Part shown: positions 1 to 5,759 of the stretch, piece by piece
Numbering within the stretch: position 1 is the first letter of the stretch
Layout of the letters: the number at the start of each line of letters is the position of its first letter
Source: an uncultured Acholeplasmataceae bacterium
GTDB taxonomy: Bacteria > Bacillota_I > Bacilli_A > Acholeplasmatales > Acholeplasmataceae
Assembly (NCBI GenBank): GCA_937983315.1
Contig: CALKAH010000148.1
Coordinates: 1 to 11,354, forward strand
Length of the DNA: 11,354 nt
Reading direction: 5' to 3'
Program-made: the position numbers and the translations under genes
Notes under the pieces: model-generated
Seen by the model: the letters and a program-made list of their open reading frames with translations, nothing else
The model's database searches: none
Told to the model about the DNA's origin: nothing

Positions 1-25
1 TTTCAGACGTGTGATCTTCCGATCT
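1..25 (+). other. Illumina TruSeq adapter remnant (artefact)
   Basis: These bases match the last 25 bases of the TruSeq read-2 adapter at 23 of 25 positions; the mismatches are at position 1 (T for G) and position 14 (A for C). The match ends exactly at the adapter's final GATCT, and the kinase reading frame becomes sensible directly after it. This is sequencing-library sequence left at a contig end, not genomic DNA, and it should be trimmed. Confidence 0.93.
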
Positions 26-26
26 C

Positions 27-1565
27 GTCAATGGCAGATTACGTGAGCTTTCCTACATTGAAACCAAAGATGCATCGGTTGAATTTCTTGGCTTCGATCA
101 CCCCGATGCCATTCGTATGTATGAATCAACCCTACGCTATGTCGTTGCTATGGCGATTAAGCGCTTATTACCCAGTGCAAAAGTACGATTTAATTACAGT
201 ATTTCACGATCGATTTTAGCCGTTCTTGATCAGTACGATGGTCCAACGAACGCTGCTGTTGTCAAAGCAATCAAAGATGAAGTCAATCGTATTATCACAA
301 GTAACTACACGATCACACGAAAGCGTGTATCGATTGGTGAAGCAACCAAACTTTATACTGATTTAAACATGCCTGATAAAGTTGCTATCCTCGAATATCG
401 CGAAGAAGATTATGTCAACCTCTATGCCTGTGATGGTTATATTAACTACATGTTTGGTTATATGCTTCCTGAAACTGGATTGCTTTCCGCATTTGAAATG
501 TTTCCGTATCACCCAGGTTTTATCATTCAATATCCACGTGCTGAACTCAATGGTCAAATCCCTAAGTTTGTTGATGAACCAACCTTCGGTCAAGCGCTTA
601 AAGAAGCCGCTAAATGGGGTAAAATCATCCAAGGTAATTCGATTGCAAAAATCAATGACTATGCCAAAGATTATGCATCAGCCGTTGATTTTGTGAACAT
701 GTGCGAAACAAAACATAACCATCAACTGAATGAACTGGGTAATCTCATCCAAAATAACATAGAAAATATTCGCTTAATCGGTATCGCTGGTCCTTCATCT
801 TCAGGAAAAACGACATTCTCAAACCGTCTTCGTGTGGAATTAATGTCAAGAGGGCTTAAACCTGTGATGATCTCGATTGATGATTACTATTTAGGCAAAC
901 ATCTCGCTCCTAAAAATGAAGATGGATCACCTGATTTAGAACACATCGATGCACTTGATGTTGAGCTTTTCAATCATGATATGTTAGCTCTCATTCAAGG
1001 ACAAAGTGTCACATTACCCAAATTTAACTTTAAAACAGGAAAACGTGAACAAGGTAAAACGATTCATTTAGAAGAAGACACCCCCATTATTATTGAGGGG
1101 ATACATGCACTCAATGAAAAATTGACACGAAGCATCCCTAAACATCAGAAATTCCAAATCTATATCGCACCTCAAACGCAGCTTCATATCGATGATCATA
1201 ATCCGATTAGTATCACTGAACTTCGTTTACTTCGCCGGATTGTACGCGATCAAAAATACAGAAATGCATCAGCCATCGATACGATGAATATGTGGCCATC
1301 CGTGCGTCGCGGTGAGTTCCAGTGGATATACCCATTCCAAAAAGAAGCGAACTATGTCTTCAATTCAGAATTATCGTATGAACTCGCTGTGTTAAAGAAA
1401 CATGCTGTTGCTCAACTTCAAGCCATTCCACGCGACAACAAACACTTTATTACCGCCAACCGTTTACTCAAATTCTTGAAATACTTCAACAATATCGATG
1501 ATGACATCGTACCATGCAACTCCCTCTTAAGAGAATTCATCGGGGGATCAAGTTTTCACCACTAG
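27..1565 (+). CDS. Uridine kinase-like nucleoside kinase, 5'-truncated
   Basis: The reading frame is open from base 27, just after the adapter, so the true start is lost; 512 residues remain. Numbering from the first visible residue, roughly 1-215 resemble the TGS/second-additional-domain region of threonyl-tRNA synthetases, as seen at the N-terminus of large bacterial uridine kinase-family proteins of about 550 residues. The kinase domain follows: Walker A GPSSSGKTT at 255-263, a SIDDYY motif at 283-288 typical of the phosphoribulokinase/uridine kinase family, and a Walker B-like IIIEGIHALNE at 354-364. The expected activity is NTP-dependent phosphorylation of a nucleoside such as uridine in the cytoplasm; the true substrate of these long forms is less certain than for short Udk. 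An internal ATG at 117 is not the start, because the family-like sequence continues upstream of it. The stop codon TAG overlaps the ribosome site of the next gene, so the two are probably one operon. Confidence 0.85.
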   Translation, partial: VNGRLRELSYIETKDASVEFLGFDHPDAIRMYESTLRYVVAMAIKRLLPSAKVRFNYSISRSILAVLDQYDGPTNAAVVKAIKDEVNRIITSNYTITRKRVSIGEATKLYTDLNMPDKVAILEYREEDYVNLYACDGYINYMFGYMLPETGLLSAFEMFPYHPGFIIQYPRAELNGQIPKFVDEPTFGQALKEAAKWGKIIQGNSIAKINDYAKDYASAVDFVNMCETKHNHQLNELGNLIQNNIENIRLIGIAGPSSSGKTTFSNRLRVELMSRGLKPVMISIDDYYLGKHLAPKNEDGSPDLEHIDALDVELFNHDMLALIQGQSVTLPKFNFKTGKREQGKTIHLEEDTPIIIEGIHALNEKLTRSIPKHQKFQIYIAPQTQLHIDDHNPISITELRLLRRIVRDQKYRNASAIDTMNMWPSVRRGEFQWIYPFQKEANYVFNSELSYELAVLKKHAVAQLQAIPRDNKHFITANRLLKFLKYFNNIDDDIVPCNSLLREFIGGSSFHH

Positions 1566-1577
1566 GAGATGATGGCT

Positions 1578-2630
1578 ATGAAAGCCTTAGGGAATATGGA
1601 GCGTATCCAAATCCATCAGGATGTGATGATGTTACTTTTATCACTCTATGAATCGAAAGGTAAATCGTTTTATTACGATGATCTTTTCAGTCGTGATAGT
1701 CATGCATTTGAAAAGAAGACGATGGAACAAAATCTGATTGCGATTGCTCGAATTTTAAAACTGGAGATGACCGATGCTCGCATTCGGTTATTCGCAAAAA
1801 AACCGATGTCTCCACGCACCAAAGATGAACACCTTTTAGCGAATGTCAAACAAGCACTCCATCAACTTCATAAGCGACCAGAAGACTTTGAACTTTTAGT
1901 CAATGAAGTGGGCAATTTGATCAAATTGTTATCGAAGAATACGGATGCCATCACTTTTATGAGCTACGAACGCGAAGAAGAAGGTATGCTAAAAACCAAG
2001 AAAGCATCCAAAAAAGATGACTTGGAAAAATTGATGCAACTCTTTGAAAAAAATCTTCGCACGAAAAAGTATGAATTGACGCAATTGATCACCAATTTCT
2101 ATGTTGACTTTTTAAACATGAATATCCTTTCAACGCATCAGGAATTAGTGGCATTGATCTTGCTTTATGCACTCATCGCCAAAGATTTTTCAGTCTTCAA
2201 ATACGTATCTTTCTTTAAATACCTACAAAATGAACGTGAAGGATGGAAATCAGGTGTCATCACTGCATCCTATTATTGGTCATCAGGGTATGCACAGACA
2301 GAAATGTTATCGCGAATCCTCCTTCAAATCTTGATTGCAAGCTATGAAGAAGTCGATGATATGGCGCATGAATATGTGTTTGAAAAAGAACTCAATAAAT
2401 CCAATAACATCGAAAATAGCATTCTCAAACTCGATGAAATCTTCTCTAAAGAAGATCTTCGTAAACGTCATCCTAATGTCAGTGATGCAACCATCGACCG
2501 CACACTGAAGCGCTTGAAGGATGAAGATAAGATCAGACCTTTGGGTAAAGGAAGAAGTTCGAAGTGGCAGCGCATTGTCACGGGTCATCGCAAGTTTGGT
2601 ATGGAACAATTATCACTCTTTAACGATTAA
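1578..2630 (+). CDS. Fic-like protein lacking the catalytic motif, with C-terminal winged helix
   Basis: The protein has 350 residues. The start is placed at ATG 1578, nine bases after TAGGAG (1563-1568); ATGs at 1569 and 1572 are too close to that site. No exact family is recognised with certainty. Residues about 150-265 have the helix pattern of the second half of Fic domains: a helix ending in NFYVDFLNMN, then LVALILLYALIAKDF, KYVSFFKYL, and a later helix LLQILIASYEEV. Where active Fic proteins carry HPFxDGNGR, this one has about NILSTHQEL (182-190), so AMP-transfer activity is not expected. Residues about 283-333 look like the winged helix found at the C-terminus of many Fic proteins (FSKEDLRKRHP, then ATIDRTLKRLKDEDKI, then GKGRSSKW). 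A role in DNA binding or as an inactive Fic scaffold is inference. It lies directly downstream of the kinase and before a terminator. An alternative is an unrelated helical protein with a winged-helix tail. Confidence 0.6.
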   Translation: MKALGNMERIQIHQDVMMLLLSLYESKGKSFYYDDLFSRDSHAFEKKTMEQNLIAIARILKLEMTDARIRLFAKKPMSPRTKDEHLLANVKQALHQLHKRPEDFELLVNEVGNLIKLLSKNTDAITFMSYEREEEGMLKTKKASKKDDLEKLMQLFEKNLRTKKYELTQLITNFYVDFLNMNILSTHQELVALILLYALIAKDFSVFKYVSFFKYLQNEREGWKSGVITASYYWSSGYAQTEMLSRILLQILIASYEEVDDMAHEYVFEKELNKSNNIENSILKLDEIFSKEDLRKRHPNVSDATIDRTLKRLKDEDKIRPLGKGRSSKWQRIVTGHRKFGMEQLSLFND

Positions 2631-2650
2631 GGCTTCGGCCTTTTTTGTTT
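2629..2650 (+). terminator. Intrinsic terminator with UUCG tetraloop
   Basis: Stem AAGGC (2629-2633) pairs with GCCTT (2638-2642) around a TTCG loop closed by C-G, the very stable cUUCGg tetraloop. A T-rich run follows. The stem begins inside the stop codon of the Fic-like gene, so it ends the kinase operon. Confidence 0.85.
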
Positions 2651-2665
2651 ATTTTATGCATTATT

Positions 2666-2695
2666 TTAACTAATTAATAGGGTCCGTGTTATAAT
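2666..2695 (+). promoter_or_regulatory. Probable sigma-A promoter for the EF-Ts gene
   Basis: A perfect TATAAT lies at 2690-2695 with an upstream TG (2687-2688), giving an extended -10 box. A weaker -35 (TTAACT, 2666-2671) sits 18 bases upstream. The predicted start, about 2702, falls at the ribosome site, so the leader would be only about 12 bases long. Confidence 0.7.
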
Positions 2696-2714
2696 CAACG
2701 TGGAGGTTAACGTG

Positions 2715-3581
2715 ATGAATCTTAACCATATTAAAAAGCTTCGTGAAGAAACTGGTCTTGGTATGTTAGAGGTCAAAAAGGCTTTGCAAGAAGCTCATGA
2801 TGATCTCGAACAAGCGCGTATCATCTTAAATCAACAAACAACCAACAAAGAGTCCTCCGCTAGAGTCGCATCGAAGGGTCTCACCGGTATCGTGACTAAA
2901 GGAGATCAAGCGATTCTCTTTGAAGTAAACGCTGAGACTGACTTTGTCTCCAAGCATCCCTCGTTTATCGAAATGATGGATGTATTAGGCACCCATTTGA
3001 TGTCATCCAAAGCGATGACTGTACAGGATGCGAAAAGAAGTCAAATGGGTGATGTCATTGTTGAAGACTATATCAATAAAATCGCTCATCTCGTCAAAGA
3101 AAATGTTTACTTAAGACGGTTTCATCGCATCAAAAAACAATCTTTTCAAACATTCTATACCTATAAGCATCAAGGTGGAAAATTATCTGTACTCCTGATC
3201 ACGTCTCATGTAGATGATGACATCGGTAAAAAAATAGCGATGCATATCGCATCACATGGTCCTAAGTACTTATCCTTTGATGAACTCGATCAAAACACCA
3301 TCGATGATGAAGTCATGATGCTAAAAAAAGAAGGATTTATTGGAGATCAAGAAGAGGTCAACACTTACCTTCGTGGATTATGTTTACTCGATCAGGTTTA
3401 CTTATTTGATCCACAAAAACGTGTTAAAGATGTGCTTTCTGGTTTAAAAATCATCGATTTTTATCGATTTGAACTTGGACAAGGTATTGAGAACAAGCTC
3501 AACTGTCGACTTGATATCCCCTGTGATGGATCAACCATCACCGTGACACCATCTTTTAGGAAAGGAGGAACATGGTCATGA
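2715..3581 (+). CDS. tsf: Elongation factor Ts
   Basis: EF-Ts is the cytoplasmic exchange factor that releases GDP from EF-Tu. The protein has 288 residues from ATG 2715, chosen because GGAGGT (2702-2707) is correctly spaced; GTG codons at 2700 and 2712 are possible but less likely. Residues 1-40 form the UBA-like N-terminal domain (LREETGLGMLEVKKAL). The EF-Tu-contacting TDFV motif is at 75-78. The later core shows DIGKKIAMHIAS (169-180) and LLDQVYLFDP (224-233), matching the usual LLDQPF..DP, and FELGQGIE (252-259). The last ~29 residues, with two Cys and ending in GGTWS, do not look like the usual charged C-terminus. The gene is not next to rpsB, pyrH or frr as is usual; it has its own promoter and is coupled to a small membrane protein. 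It may be a second, divergent copy, or the only copy in a rearranged location. Confidence 0.92.
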   Translation: MNLNHIKKLREETGLGMLEVKKALQEAHDDLEQARIILNQQTTNKESSARVASKGLTGIVTKGDQAILFEVNAETDFVSKHPSFIEMMDVLGTHLMSSKAMTVQDAKRSQMGDVIVEDYINKIAHLVKENVYLRRFHRIKKQSFQTFYTYKHQGGKLSVLLITSHVDDDIGKKIAMHIASHGPKYLSFDELDQNTIDDEVMMLKKEGFIGDQEEVNTYLRGLCLLDQVYLFDPQKRVKDVLSGLKIIDFYRFELGQGIENKLNCRLDIPCDGSTITVTPSFRKGGTWS

Positions 3582-3784
3582 AATTGAAGAAGAATGTCGG
3601 TAAACTCGATCAAATCATTCGTTATGTTCTTGCATTAGGTCTTGTTATCTTAAGTGTTGTTCTACCTCTTTACTGGTTACTGATCCCTGCAGCAATCTTA
3701 GTCTTTACAGCACTCTTTAGTTTTTGTGGTTTATACACCCTCTTTGGAATCAATACCTGCAAAGTTGAAAACAGTCAAAAATAA
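3578..3784 (+). CDS. Small DUF2892-type membrane protein
   Basis: The protein has 68 residues. Start ATG 3578 overlaps the tsf stop as ATGA, a common sign of translational coupling, and lies nine bases after AAAGGAGG (3561-3568); the ATG at 3572 is only three bases from it. The protein opens with KKNVGKLDQIIRYVLA and ends with CGLYTLFGINTCK, the pattern of the DUF2892/YgaP-like transmembrane family, where the C-terminal GINTC is typical. Two membrane helices are likely, at about residues 12-32 and 34-55. The family has no firm function when not fused to a rhodanese domain; the two conserved Cys hint at redox or sulfur chemistry, but that is inference. Co-translation with EF-Ts is unusual and may be only positional. 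Confidence 0.82.
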   Translation: MKLKKNVGKLDQIIRYVLALGLVILSVVLPLYWLLIPAAILVFTALFSFCGLYTLFGINTCKVENSQK

Positions 3785-3810
3785 CCAAGCACATCGCTTG
3801 GTTTTTTTTT
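3783..3810 (+). terminator. Intrinsic terminator after tsf operon
   Basis: AACCAAGC (3783-3790) pairs perfectly with GCTTGGTT (3796-3803) around a five-base loop, followed by an unbroken run of T to 3810. This is a strong rho-independent terminator that closes the tsf-DUF2892 unit. Confidence 0.93.
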
Positions 3811-3823
3811 AGTGTAATCATGA

Positions 3824-3838
3824 TATACTAGGTATAAT
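3824..3838 (+). promoter_or_regulatory. Probable -10 region(s) for the SHOCT membrane protein
   Basis: Two candidate -10 boxes lie close together: TATACT at 3824-3829 with an upstream TG (extended -10), and a perfect TATAAT at 3833-3838. No good -35 box is visible because the preceding terminator occupies that space. Either could drive the gene starting at 3862. Confidence 0.5.
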
Positions 3839-3861
3839 CGTTGATTTAAAGGGGGATTTAT

Positions 3862-4593
3862 ATGTTTATACAAAAGCCGTGGACAACGCTTCGTTATGTC
3901 ATGCTCATCCTTGGTGTTGTCATGTTTATTTTCCAAGTGATTACCATCATCGCACAGCTCTCGTTAAGTGTTGGTCAAATCAGTATCAATCTTTTTATCA
4001 TCCTCACCTGGGTAGCGATTATATCCTTGGTGTTGATTCATCCAAGGTATCGAAAAGTCATCGGTGTCATGTTGATATTCGTTTTTCTATCTCAAGCATT
4101 TCAGATTGTGATGAGTTTGATCTCTATTCTATCGATGCAAATTCCAACACGTGGCATCTTATTTCTGATCTATCAATTGATTCATGCGCTATTAGCTATA
4201 GGGATGATGGGCTATGTTTTCTTAAGAAAGAAAATGTTTGAACTCGTCGACATCATTTTTCCTATTATTTTAATGGTGATGATCCTTCCTTTTTTCGGGA
4301 TGAATATTGTTCAACTGATGATGATACAATGGTCCGATATCTATCAACCAGAAATCCTTGTTTTATATCGATTATCAACATTCGCAGTGTTCATTCAATT
4401 GATGTTTTACGTCCTTATTTTTATGTACGTCTGTGATGTTTACTATAACTACAGAAATGATTTTTCAGCAACAAAACTTTCACCCATCGAATATGCTGAT
4501 CAACATGATGCGTTAAAATTGCGCTATGCTAACGGTGAAATCACTGCAGAAACCTATGAAAAGGAAAAGAAACGATTATTGAGTCGGACCTAA
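3862..4593 (+). CDS. Six-helix membrane protein with SHOCT-like C-terminal tail
   Basis: The protein has 243 residues and starts at ATG 3862, six bases after GGGGG (3851-3855). Hydrophobic stretches at about residues 12-32, 42-60, 67-91, 98-120, 127-154 and 170-192 predict six membrane helices with short loops and no signal peptide. The soluble tail at about 213-241 (DALKLRYANGEITAETYEKEKKRLL) matches the SHOCT pattern, a short helical module in which a G-E-I-T turn is followed by an E-x-x-K-K-x-x-LL helix; such modules often end membrane proteins and are thought to mediate oligomerisation. The membrane part is not recognised as any named transporter, and no catalytic motif is visible. It appears to be a single-gene unit: a terminator lies before it and a convergent tetR gene follows. 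No function is assigned. Confidence 0.8.
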   Translation: MFIQKPWTTLRYVMLILGVVMFIFQVITIIAQLSLSVGQISINLFIILTWVAIISLVLIHPRYRKVIGVMLIFVFLSQAFQIVMSLISILSMQIPTRGILFLIYQLIHALLAIGMMGYVFLRKKMFELVDIIFPIILMVMILPFFGMNIVQLMMIQWSDIYQPEILVLYRLSTFAVFIQLMFYVLIFMYVCDVYYNYRNDFSATKLSPIEYADQHDALKLRYANGEITAETYEKEKKRLLSRT

Positions 4594-4620
4594 AAAAAGC
4601 TCAACCCTATTGGGCTGAGC
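4592..4620 (-). terminator. Intrinsic terminator of the tetR gene
   Basis: Read on the minus strand, GCTCAGCCC (4620-4612) pairs with GGGTTGAGC (4607-4599) with one G-U wobble around a four-base loop, followed by seven T (4598-4592). The stem includes the tetR stop codon. On the plus strand no T run follows and the wobble becomes an A-C mismatch, so it probably acts mainly for tetR, although the two genes converge here. Confidence 0.85.
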
Positions 4621-5224
4621 CGACGAACATACCATTTTGTAAAATTTTCATCACATTATCCGTGATACGATCAAGATCAAGATCGGTTAAGGTTTCTCTA
4701 AAGAGAACCTGTAATCCAACGAAGTTCGAAATACCCATCAGGATATATGAGAGTGTTTCTAGGTCAACATCGTCCCTAACTTCACCATGGTGAACAGCAG
4801 AGGTGAGTTGTCTGACATAGTCTCTGCTAAATGTTTCATAGTATTCACGGAAAAGTTCTTTATCTGCAAACATCGATTCCCAAATGATACGATAAGCAAG
4901 CGGATCTTTCCATGCGAACTTGAGGAAAGCTCTAATCCCTAATCTTTCCTTTTCGTAACGTGTTTGTGCTCCTTGAATCCCTTCAGAGATCGCCTTTCTA
5001 ATCAAATGACGATATTTCATAAGAAGGTAGGAATAAAGTGCAAATTTATCATCAAAATATAAATAGAATGTTCCGGTTGCAATTCCTGATTTTTCTATGA
5101 TTTCATTGATTGATGTTGCTTGATAACCATTTTTGGAAAACAGTTTTTTCGCTGTATCAATGATATGATCAAATGTTTTTTGTCCATCTTTACGTTTTGG
5201 AAGACGGTAATTGACCTGGTCCAT
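4607..5224 (-). CDS. TetR/AcrR-family transcriptional regulator
   Basis: The protein has 205 residues. The start is placed at ATG 5224 because AGGTG (5239-5235 on this strand) is nine bases upstream; a GTG at 5236 would have no ribosome site. The N-terminal helix-turn-helix is clear: FDHIIDTAKKLFSKNGYQATSI leads to EIIEKSGIATGTFYLYFDDK (41-60), the classic TetR recognition-helix region with the T-x-x-LYxxF-type pattern. Residues about 65-205 form an all-helical ligand-binding domain that is not specific enough to name the ligand. The gene is divergent from the thiolase operon, and a TGAATA-N2-TATTCA palindrome sits at that operon's predicted transcription start. Together these make it the likely repressor, released by a ligand that is probably an acyl-CoA or a pathway substrate. 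The operator resembles the published FadR box of Bacillus, but the protein's identity with FadR is not shown. Confidence 0.92.
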   Translation of the reverse strand: MDQVNYRLPKRKDGQKTFDHIIDTAKKLFSKNGYQATSINEIIEKSGIATGTFYLYFDDKFALYSYLLMKYRHLIRKAISEGIQGAQTRYEKERLGIRAFLKFAWKDPLAYRIIWESMFADKELFREYYETFSRDYVRQLTSAVHHGEVRDDVDLETLSYILMGISNFVGLQVLFRETLTDLDLDRITDNVMKILQNGMFVGSAQ

Positions 5225-5293
5225 CGTATCACCCACCTATAAGTGTAATGCAAAAACGCAAAAATTACAATGAAAAAATATTCACGTTTCATC

Positions 5294-5307
5294 TTTGATT
5301 TATCAAA
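5294..5307. repeat. Perfect 6-2-6 palindrome near tetR, possible autoregulatory site
   Basis: TTTGAT, two bases, ATCAAA form a perfect inverted repeat with the same 6-2-6 spacing as the operator at 5627-5640 but different half-sites. It lies about 70 bases upstream of the tetR start, where a tetR promoter could be. It may bind TetR or be chance in AT-rich DNA. Confidence 0.35.
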
Positions 5308-5394
5308 AATTATTTTTATTCTTTCAAAAAGAATCGCTTAATGAAGAAGATTTATCCTTGATTTTTCATTTTTTCTTCGTCGATGTCGTGTTAC

Positions 5395-5406
5395 GAATGA
5401 TTATTC
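5395..5406. promoter_or_regulatory. Possible second TetR operator (imperfect)
   Basis: GAATGATTATTC is symmetric at 10 of 12 positions and carries the GAAT/ATTC half-sites of the operator at 5627-5640. It also fits much of the Bacillus FadR consensus core. It lies about 170 bases before tetR, with no recognised promoter beside it. Confidence 0.3.
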
Positions 5407-5523
5407 ATATTGATCTCACGATCGATGATAGACTTATCACGATCACACCTTATTCGTTTGGATGAACATCTGTGACGAGTGTGAAATGATCCATTTTTCA
5501 ATCATCATTGATCAATACCAACG

Positions 5524-5547
5524 AGAGGTTTTTCACCTCTTTTTTTA
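5524..5547 (+). terminator. Orphan intrinsic terminator upstream of the operon promoter
   Basis: AGAGGT (5524-5529) pairs with ACCTCT (5535-5540) around a five-base loop, followed by six T, A and more T. It works only on the plus strand, since no T run exists on the other. No plus-strand gene lies between the convergent 3' end at 4593 and this point, so it may end a small RNA or insulate the operon promoter at 5586. Confidence 0.82.
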
Positions 5548-5585
5548 TTTTCTATTTTCCTAACATGAATTCACTCTCACAATTG

Positions 5586-5614
5586 TTGACAAAGCGCTTT
5601 CTATGTGATAGAAT
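5586..5614 (+). promoter_or_regulatory. Near-consensus sigma-A promoter of the thiolase operon
   Basis: The -35 box TTGACA (5586-5591) is perfect, the spacer is exactly 17 bases, and the -10 box TAGAAT (5609-5614) differs at one base and is preceded by TG (extended -10). Transcription should start near 5621, giving a leader of about 139 bases. A promoter this strong needs tight repression, in keeping with the operator and cre sites that overlap or follow it. Confidence 0.88.
5589..5602 (+). promoter_or_regulatory. cre-like site 1, in the promoter spacer
   Basis: The sequence around the perfect palindrome AAAGCGCTTT (5591-5600) matches 8 of 11 fixed positions of the CcpA site TGAAANCGNTTNCA. 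It lies between the -35 and -10 boxes, so bound CcpA would block RNA polymerase. Confidence 0.5.
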
Positions 5615-5626
5615 AAAGGCGTATTA

Positions 5627-5640
5627 TGAATAAGTATTCA
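5627..5640. promoter_or_regulatory. Likely TetR-family operator at the operon start
   Basis: TGAATA, two bases, TATTCA form a perfect 14-bp inverted repeat at about +7 to +20 from the predicted transcription start. Its TGAAT/ATTCA half-sites resemble the B. subtilis FadR box (TGAATGA-type arms). With the divergent tetR gene nearby, it is the best candidate operator; bound protein would block the start of transcription. Confidence 0.7.
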
Positions 5641-5647
5641 CATTATA

Positions 5648-5661
5648 AAAAAGCGGTTACA
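5648..5661 (+). promoter_or_regulatory. cre-like site 2, in the leader
   Basis: AAAAAGCGGTTACA matches 9 of 11 fixed positions of the cre consensus, missing only the leading TG. It lies about +28 to +41 in the leader, where bound CcpA would act as a roadblock. Confidence 0.6.
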
Positions 5662-5693
5662 AAGTGATAAATCCCTTTATAAAGCCATCGAGG

Positions 5694-5734
5694 TTGATTT
5701 TTCATGATGTAATGTGTTTTTTATGAAAAATTGA
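5694..5734 (+). repeat. Leader-RNA hairpin before the thiolase ribosome site
   Basis: ATTTTTCAT (5697-5705) and ATGAAAAAT (5723-5731) are a perfect 9-bp inverted repeat; G-U and A-U pairs on both sides can extend the stem to about 14 pairs around a loop of about 13 bases. It ends about ten bases before AGGAGG. No T run follows, so it is not a terminator. It may stabilise the mRNA, tune translation, or be a DNA operator. Confidence 0.5.
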
Positions 5735-5745
5735 AAACGCTTTTA
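5732..5745 (+). promoter_or_regulatory. cre-like site 3, next to the ribosome site
   Basis: TGAAAACGCTTTTA matches 10 of 11 fixed positions of the cre consensus, the best of the three. Its end touches the AGGAGG of the thiolase gene, and its centre is 84 bases (about eight helical turns) from that of site 2, so both could face the same side of the DNA. Confidence 0.65.
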
Positions 5746-5759
5746 GGAGGAGCAATTCT

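Larger units (their letters stand above)
5225..5759. other. 535-bp divergent control region between tetR and the thiolase operon
   Basis: No convincing gene lies here; the small open frames have no ribosome sites. The stretch from 5240 to 5350 is very AT-rich and must hold the tetR promoter. Candidates on the minus strand are weak: TTGTAA (5270-5265) with TACACT (5247-5242) would start transcription inside the ribosome site. A perfect palindrome TTTGAT-TT-ATCAAA is at 5294-5307, and a GAATGATTATTC imperfect palindrome at 5395-5406. TCACGATC occurs twice 21 bases apart (5416, 5437), and TTGATTTTTCAT twice (5358, 5694). After these come an orphan plus-strand terminator (5524-5547), the operon promoter, a TetR-type operator, three cre-like sites and a leader hairpin. 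Confidence 0.7.

Noticed and set aside
31..219. Open frame of 62 codons at the contig start
   Set aside because: It begins just after the adapter, overlaps the kinase in another frame and has no family-like sequence.
27..770. Threonyl-tRNA synthetase fragment
   Set aside because: The N-terminal part resembles the TGS/second additional domain, but the same frame continues into a P-loop kinase, a known arrangement in long uridine kinase-like proteins.
5225..5236. GTG start at 5236 adding four residues to TetR
   Set aside because: It overlaps the AGGTG ribosome site that serves the ATG at 5224 and has none of its own.
5242..5270. tetR promoter TTGTAA-17-TACACT on the minus strand
   Set aside because: Transcription would start within the ribosome site, so it was not listed as a feature; the true promoter is probably further upstream.
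5270..5341. 23-residue open frame with a hydrophobic peptide upstream of tetR
   Set aside because: No ribosome site precedes the ATG, and AT-rich DNA gives such frames by chance.
5397..5465. 22-residue open frame before the orphan terminator
   Set aside because: No ribosome site and no promoter; kept only as a note for the possible small RNA.
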